Below are positions 58,386 to 64,000 of a stretch of 64,000 bases of DNA, piece by piece. The stretch is taken from positions 744,001 through 808,000 of the forward strand of contig JAJEKV010000034.1 of the NCBI GenBank assembly GCA_021234155.1, given 5' to 3'. A program made the position numbers and the translations under genes. Numbering within the stretch: position 1 is the stretch's first letter; every line of letters begins with the position of its first letter. The notes under the pieces were generated by a model that was given only the letters and a program-made list of their open reading frames with translations, did no database searches and was not told the origin of the DNA. The DNA is from Isoetes taiwanensis (lineage: Eukaryota; Streptophyta; Lycopodiopsida; Isoetales; Isoetaceae).

Positions 58386-59030
58386 CCATTCTAGAAAATT
58401 CTAGAAAATTCTAGAGACTAGCTATTTCTTTATTTATACTCCACATTCTAGATAACTCCGCATTAGCCACTCATGGTCCTCCCCTATCAGTGCCTATTTT
58501 TCCTTCATACTCATGTCTCTTTCAATAGAGTAGGGCGGTCAAATATTAATATTAATTTTGCTAAGTTTTTTTATTTTCTTGTTTTAATATATCTTATTTC
58601 CTGTGCACTTTGATTTTCTATTGTTGATTTCTTAACTTGTAAGTTATTTAAGGCTTTGAAACGATTCGGAGCATGTGCTAATCTGATATCCAGCCTTTGC
58701 ATTTCCTCATTTACAAATCGAATGGATCTTCTCTCTTGCCATAATATTTTTTACTTTGACAATACCAGGGCCCTATTCAGAAAGTTTTTTAGCATGCCAG
58801 TCCAACCAAGCCTATGGCCTTTTCTTGAATTCTAGCCCATCCACGTGTCTCTTCCGCATCAGCAAAATCTGACGTGGCACTGTTTAAAACCATCTATTTA
58901 AAACCATCGGATCTATAATTTTGTGAATCTACGTTCCTGAAAATTAGATAAAGGCTTGAAATTAATATACGAAGATGGCAATCGTCGCCAATCGACCGAG
59001 ATAGCAAGATTATAAGCCAAGATATATTCC
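58386..59030 (+). repeat. Segmental duplication: 3' flank after copy C
   Basis: Matches 35810-36430 and 60640-61290, with several small deletions. Confidence 0.85.
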
Positions 59031-59048
59031 GTTATTTGAGAGCCAATA

Positions 59049-59300
59049 TTGCAAGCAGAATTATCCCCACCCATTACGCCTGGTGAAACACCACACAACA
59101 GTGGGGATTGTAGCTTTAATCTTTCACTCCCAGTTATGGGCAATTTTGTCATGATTCGCTCTGTCCAAAATGAGGAAAAGGATACACATTCCGTTGTCCA
59201 ATTGGGTACCAAATTTGTTTCCTGTATTAAAGATGCTGCCGTATTCATGGCCCTTGCTACTGCTGTTAGGCTCAGTTCTCATGCTTGCCAATCGTTTTCT
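59049..59300 (+). repeat. Duplicated frame of unknown function, first copy
   Basis: Reads MQAELSPP, then HNSGDCSFNLSLP, and SVVQLGTKFVSCIKDAAVF, ATAVRLSS. A second copy lies at 61321-61578 with substitutions but no frame-breaking changes over about 75 codons. Both lie after the SABATH 3' flank. In this copy the frame runs on into the SABATH intron. I do not recognise a family. Confidence 0.5.
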
Positions 59301-59360
59301 TTAGTATATGTATATATTAATGATGAAGATTTGATTACCCAAATGTATATTATCTTGCAG

Positions 59361-60477
59361 GGGATAATAGATGAATATACTATAGATAGTTTTAATCTTC
59401 CTCTTTACTTTTTTAATATCCAAGCATGGAATAAAATAATGGCTAAGGTTAGCCAAATGGCTATTTTGTAGCATTTTTGCCAAGAAAAATGGCTAAAGTA
59501 AATGGAAAAAATGCCCAAAAAAAAAGAAAATTTTAGGCCAATTTTTTTGCCGCCAAAGTGAGTGTTTAGGTTGAATAGCCAAACCTTCACCTCCAGACAT
59601 ATCCATCAGGACATCAATTAGCTAAATCTAAGATAGAGTGAGCTTCGAAAAATGGATAGAGTAGCCCGAAATTCAGCACCAATGTATGTACTAACTTTAA
59701 GAAATTTCAATAGGGTTTATATTTTTTCTTTTTCCACTTTCTATTCTTCTTCCAAGTACAAAGTTGAAGCATTATAAGAAAAGGAACAATGTAGTCCTTT
59801 TTTTTAGGTTTTTGAACATGTTCATGTATGTTTATGTCTTGATTTATGTATTTACAATAAATTCAATGTCTTTGCCAAAATGCTTGAATTTTTTCAAATT
59901 ACTGTAGCGTGATGGCTAATATTTGCCTTTCCATTTTGTGAAAGTTTAGCCAAAAGCAAGAAAGTGTGATGGAGAAAAACCATTTAGTTTAGCCAGGTGT
60001 TAGAAACTTCTAGCCACAATTTGAAGGTAGTTTAGCTAAACCTATTTTGGCTACACTAAAATATAGGAGTAGTAATTTATTCCATGTATCCAAGAGATTA
60101 GAGCTGTGATAGACCAATGCCCAGAGTTGAAGATTCAAAGCTTAGAATATGCAAATGAGAATCTGGGAGAGAATTATTGGCACCAATATAGTCTTGATCC
60201 AACCCTATTTGCATATAAGCAACAAGAATTCTATTGAAGTTTATTCGGTACTGCTGTAGAGGAGCATGTTGGAAAACAAAATTGTAAATCCATTTTTGAA
60301 AGGTTTGGAGAGCTAGTGAAGAAAGCATTAGATGTTGGAAAACAAAATTGTAAATCCATTTTTGAAAGGTTTGGAGAGCTAGTGAAGAAGGCATTAGAGA
60401 GTCAAACACATTGGAATGCTAAATGGGTAATGTCAATGGAGACCATTATCGTGGTGGTTTCTAAGAAATCGATTTGA
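59361..60477 (+). pseudogene. SABATH methyltransferase, copy D (exon 3 only, split by a MITE)
   Basis: Intron 2 sequence and its TTGCAG acceptor (59355-59360) precede exon 3 (GIIDEYTIDSFNLPLYFFNI). The MITE at 59425-60086 interrupts. Exon 3 resumes at 60095 with IRAVIDQCPELKIQSLEYAN. CGA has become TGA at 60235-60237 (EFY-stop). A 66-bp in-frame tandem duplication lies at 60266-60397. The stop is at 60475-60477. Exons 1 and 2 are missing. Confidence 0.85.
59425..60086. mobile_element. hAT-like MITE, 662 bp, in exon 3 of SABATH copy D
   Basis: The ends are inverted repeats CATGGAATAAA (start) and TTTATTCCATG (end, read on the same strand, with one extra T in between). TATCCAAG at 59417-59424 and 60087-60094 is an 8-bp target duplication, typical of hAT transposons. 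Copies A and B show the empty site. Subterminal words GGCTAAA/TTTAGCC are repeated inside. There is no coding, so it is non-autonomous. Confidence 0.85.
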
Positions 60478-61290
60478 ATCTTTTCCCTTCAAATTAGATG
60501 GATTCTATAGAAATTATGTCTATGGTTCAAAAGATACATCATCTGGATCTATTATAGCTTCACATGATTCCTTTTTACTTAATTTCTAATTGTATTAAAT
60601 GGTTGTGATTTTGTTCATTCTAACTAGGAGAGGAATTCTAGAAAATTCTAGAGACTAGCTATTTCTTTATTTATACTCTACATTCTAGATAACCCCGCAT
60701 TAGCCACTCATGGTCCTCCCCTATCATTGTCTATGCCTATTTTTCCTTCATGCTCAAGTCTCTTTCTCTGATAATAGAGTAGGGCGGTCAAATATTAATA
60801 TTAATTTTGCTAAGTTTTTTTATTTTCTTGTTTTAGTTTACCTTATTTTCTGTGCACTTTGATTTTCTAATGTTAAGGCTTTGAAACGATTCCGAGCATG
60901 TGCTACTCCATTTGCCAGGATGACATCTAGCCCTTGCATTTCCTCATTTATAAATCGAATGGATCTCCTTTCTTGCCATATCATTTTTTACTTTGACAAT
61001 AACAGGGCCCTATTCTGGTGGATGTTCTATTCTCAACTTTCTTTTTCTTTTTCTTTTTTTTACAAGAAAGTTTTTTAGCACGCTAGTCCAACCAAGCCTA
61101 TGGCCTTTTCTTGAATTCTAGCCTATCCACGTGTCTCTTCCACATCAGCAAAATCTGACATGGCCCTATTTAAAACCATCGGATCTATAATTTTGTGAAT
61201 CTACGGTCCTGAAAATTAGATAAAGGCTTGAAATTAATACACGAAGATGGCAATCGTCGCCAATCGACCGAGATAGCAAGATTATAAGCC
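60478..61290 (+). repeat. Segmental duplication: 3' flank of SABATH copy D
   Basis: Same flank as after copies A, B and C, nearly collinear with A. Confidence 0.88.
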
Positions 61291-61320
61291 AAGATATATT
61301 CCGTTATTTGAGAGCCAAGA

Positions 61321-61578
61321 TTGCAAGCAGAATTATCCCCACCCATTTCGCCTGATGAAACACCACACAACAGTGGGGATTGTAGCTTTAATCTTTCGCT
61401 TCCAATTATGAGCAATTTTGTCATGATTCGCTCTGTCCAAAATGAGAAAAAGGATACCCATTCCGTTGTCCAATTGGGTACCAAATTTGTTTCCTGTATT
61501 AAAGATACTGTCGTATTCATGGCCCTTGCTACCGCTGTTAGGCTCAGTTCTGATGCTTTGCCAATCGTTCTCTTGTAA
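61321..61578 (+). repeat. Duplicated frame of unknown function, second copy
   Basis: 85 codons, MQAELSPPISPDETPHNSG to ATAVRLSSDALPIVLL, then a stop. It corresponds to 59049-59300. The substitutions between the copies are mostly conservative (Ile/Thr, Ile/Val, Lys/Glu). The frame could be a remnant exon, since a donor-like GTAAGC overlaps the stop. Nothing matches a family I know. Confidence 0.45.
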
Positions 61579-61817
61579 GCTTTGATTATGATCATTGAGC
61601 TGCTTGACCAGATTTTTTTTGAACCGCTGTAAATTCCGAATTGTGTGGATTTAGCTTGGAACTGGTTCGTGGGTCCGATTATTTTAGGAATCTGTGATAC
61701 CATGTCGTTTATTACTCCATAAAAGTTATATCAGTTTCAGTTTGCCCATGTATCAAACCCAGTTTCAGTTGCATGTTAATCAATAGAAGAAATATCACAA
61801 TGGGATAAACTCTTTTT

Positions 61818-62422
61818 ACTGCCACAAGTTTTCAATTCTGGTTTGAGCGAGAGCCGGACTTCTGAGCTCTGCAAACTCGTAAGAATTTGCTCTAGCAAAT
61901 AAAAACTTGCTTGCAGGCTGAGCCATGTGTGTTAAGCAAACAAACCCTTGCCTTAGCTCTAAAAAGAATGTAGATTCATCTGGTGAGCACTTCCAATTTG
62001 GTTGGTGATGTTTTTCGGCTTCTATCAAAGAGGTGTAGCTCGGTTTCAATAGTTTGTTGCTTAGTTGTGTAATCAAATTCAATATTCTTACATATGCACA
62101 TGGCCGGTGGTTCAAAATGTTACAAAATTTTTGAGAAAGTGTCCATGGTTTTCTAACAGATGCAGAGTCTTCATAACCAATTCATAATCGATCAAGTCGC
62201 CCATATGTCGAATTTGGATATAATTAGAATCGGAAGCAGCTGCCTATAATACGGCCAAATGCACCCAAATGCTCTGATTTCAAGGGAAGAACAAAAACCA
62301 TCTTAGTGTGAATGCATTACCTTCTTATATGAGACTGCATAGCAGAACCACATGACACAAATATCGATCTAGAGAATCACTGGATCCGGAGAACTGAGCT
62401 TCTGCAAGTAGATGTATGACTT
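61818..62422 (+). repeat. Segmental duplication, Helitron-free copy
   Basis: Collinear with 36450-36616 plus 41499-41938. It supplies the empty site for the Helitron at 36617-41498. Confidence 0.88.
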
Positions 62423-62699
62423 CTTCAAAACTGCAAGTTGGCTGGCATCCTTAAGCAGCGGCTGACAATATGGGCAGCACCTTCAAATTCCTTGTTTGCA
62501 TTTTATAATTAATGACAAAAAGCTAACTGAAAGAACAGTGGAAACTCAGAGAACAGTTAAAGCAAAACAAGTTCTATTGCAAAACAAGGACTATTGCAAA
62601 ACATGTTCTGTCATTAATGAAAAGCCTTTACAAAGAATAGTCACAAGGACTATTGCCAAAAAAATTGAAACCAGGGATTACAATACAAATCTAAACTAA

Positions 62700-63056
62700 T
62701 CAGGCGGGGGCCATCTTGAGCTCTATATGGAGGTCGTCCCATGAGCATACATCTTCATTTCGAGGAGTCTCCCTCGCGTCATCATAACCTGCATGCACCC
62801 ACTCGAGCACCCGCAATGAAGCGACAGCTTGATGATCCATGATGAGCTTCTCCACCTCTGGTGGAGTGAACTTGGCCACCACTGTAACCGGGCGGCCTCC
62901 TCTGGTGGAGGAAGACACGGATCCTCCGCAGGAAGCCACGGATTCTGACCGTGCTGGCTGCGAAGGAGCAGGCACAATGGCCGGGATAGTGTTCCTGCGG
63001 AGTGTAGTCTTGAACTTGGCCATGGCGTCCACCACATGCACCAGTTGCATCACCAA
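62700..63056 (-). CDS. Small hypothetical protein
   Basis: A 118-codon minus-strand frame. The first ATG gives MVMQLVHVVDAMAKFKTTL, and MAKFKTTLRRNTIPAIVPAP is a better-looking start. It has a low-complexity Ser/Gly region, then PPEVEKLIMDHQAVASLRVLEW and a short acidic end with SWDDLHIELK. GC content is higher than around it. Long frames also occur on the other phases here, which is expected in a GC-rich stretch, so coding status is uncertain. No domain is recognised. Confidence 0.3.
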   Translation of the reverse strand: MVMQLVHVVDAMAKFKTTLRRNTIPAIVPAPSQPARSESVASCGGSVSSSTRGGRPVTVVAKFTPPEVEKLIMDHQAVASLRVLEWVHAGYDDARETPRNEDVCSWDDLHIELKMAPA

Positions 63057-63057
63057 A

Positions 63058-63507
63058 CATGTTTGTTAATGGAAGTCAAACAAGTAACAAAGGTCATGTA
63101 AAGGCTCAGGCATGCCAAGGTGGCTCAAATATGCCACCTAGGCTCAAACATGCCAAGGTGGCTCAAACATGCCACCTAGGCTCCAACATGCCACGTAAGC
63201 TCCAACATGCCACCTATGATTCACCACATGATTCACCAAATGCACCACATGATTCACCACATGCACCATTTGCATCACCAAACATGTTGGTCAATGAAAG
63301 TCAAACATGTAACAAAGGTCATGTAAAGGCTCAAGCATGCCAAGGTGGCTCAAACATGCCACCTAGGCTCAAACATGCCAAGGTGGCTCAAACATGCCAC
63401 CTAGGCTCCAACATGCCACGTAAGCTCCAGCATGCCACCTATGATTCACCACATGATTCACCACATGCACCATTTGCATCACCACATCTATCACGACATG
63501 TAACACC
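63058..63507 (+). repeat. 225-bp tandem duplication with internal minisatellite
   Basis: Unit 1 starts at 63058 (CATGTTTGTTAATGGAAGTC) and unit 2 at 63283 (CATGTTGGTCAATGAAAGTC). Inside each, a 42-bp word (GGCTCAAACATGCCACCTA, GGCTCAAACATGCCAAGGT) is repeated, followed by ATTCACCACATG units. The 225-bp period is a multiple of three, so one frame (63059-63607) stays open over both units. It gives a 75-residue repeat with KGHVKAQACQGGSNMPPR. Low complexity suggests a satellite-like origin, not a real protein. Confidence 0.85.
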
Positions 63508-63607
63508 ACATTGTCATGAATCTTTGAATACATCAATTTCTTCTGGAGATTTGAACTCCACCAGAGTGTTGCTCTGGTCAGCCAGAAAAGTCTATTGTAT
63601 ACAATAG

Positions 63608-64000
63608 TATACAACAATGTACATTAGAGTGTCAATGAAAGAATAGGTTACAAGAATAACCTCTTTGGTTACAATAATACAAACATGTGATTACAAGTAA
63701 AGATCTATTGATCCATCAACCTCGACTTCATTACTACAAAGAATCGTGCTTCACAACATCAATCATCATTCTCAGCGTGTCCAACAAAATTCCATGACTA
63801 GAAATTGGTACACCACGCAACAAACATATCAGGCCTCATATTGGATCAGTCCAAGGTCTGGTAAAACAAGATGATTTAAGAAACAACAGAAGACTTTAAA
63901 TCTGAGCTGTTTATATTAAATTACTAACCTCATGAAGAAATGGACTATCCTGTCATCCTTTGAACCAATCCCTACTTTTCTCCAATATTACGATTGCCTC
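63608..64000. other. Non-coding end of window
   Basis: Nothing recognised. Confidence 0.35.

Noticed and set aside
61185-61703. 172-codon minus-strand frame
   Set aside because: It overlaps the SABATH 3' flank and the duplicated plus-strand frame. The corresponding frame in the other copy is shorter, and no domain is seen.
63058-63507. CRISPR-like repeat array
   Set aside because: The repeats are long, adjacent and imperfect, without unique spacers of constant length. This is a plant nuclear tandem repeat.

Overview
The window looks like nuclear DNA of a land plant with a large, transposon-rich, AT-rich genome. The evidence is plant-type genes with introns (a tau-class glutathione S-transferase exon, pentatricopeptide motifs, SABATH carboxyl methyltransferases, a PI-PLC X-domain pseudogene) inside nested plant-type retrotransposons. 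A fern or another non-seed plant would fit the gene content, but the sequence alone does not prove it. There are no operons, rRNA genes, CRISPR arrays or convincing tRNA genes. Only one gene model, a SABATH methyltransferase at 34358-35616, is intact from start to stop with clean splice sites.

Layout. 1-3 kb: a GST C-terminal exon and a decayed PPR fragment. 3.1-4.7 kb: a 1565-bp solo LTR with 5-bp target duplications, sitting at the boundary of a short tandem duplication. 4.9-18.8 kb: one Ty1/copia element (tRNA-Met primer site, Gag with two zinc knuckles, decayed protease, integrase, reverse transcriptase, RNase H) split by two nested insertions. These are a minus-strand LINE with an (AATAG)n tail (6.85-9.6 kb) and a 6.5-kb plus-strand L1 with 17-bp target duplications (10.48-17.0 kb). 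19.3-20.3 kb: direct repeats and a hairpin related to the LINE 3' end. 21.3-22.9 kb: decayed open frames I do not recognise.

25.3-33.1 kb (minus strand): pieces of one multi-exon gene with an N-terminal coiled coil, a basic linker, a Cys-x2-Cys motif and a C-terminal block resembling transposase-like proteins. Two more copies of the (AATAG)-tailed LINE family interrupt it, one in each orientation. I consider it the best candidate for something undescribed.

33.6-62.4 kb: a segmentally duplicated SABATH locus. Copy A (34.4-35.6 kb) is intact. Copy B (50.5-51.7 kb) lost its first splice donor, gained an early stop, and has a 5'-truncated L1 just downstream. Copy C (57.6-58.1 kb) has a 17-bp frameshifting deletion and lacks its 3' half. 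Copy D (59.36-60.48 kb) is a last exon split by a 662-bp hAT-like MITE with an 8-bp target duplication. Comparing the duplicated flanks gives the empty site, and so the exact ends, of a 4.9-kb Helitron (36617-41498). Two further Helitron termini of the same hairpin type lie at 43784 and 54533. A PI-PLC X pseudogene sits at 48.9-49.9 kb. The last 1.3 kb holds a small unknown minus-strand frame and a 225-bp tandem duplication that keeps a repetitive frame open.

Overall this is an ordinary plant repeat landscape around one surviving small-molecule methyltransferase gene and one shattered transposase-like gene. Duplication with later insertion explains most of the structure.
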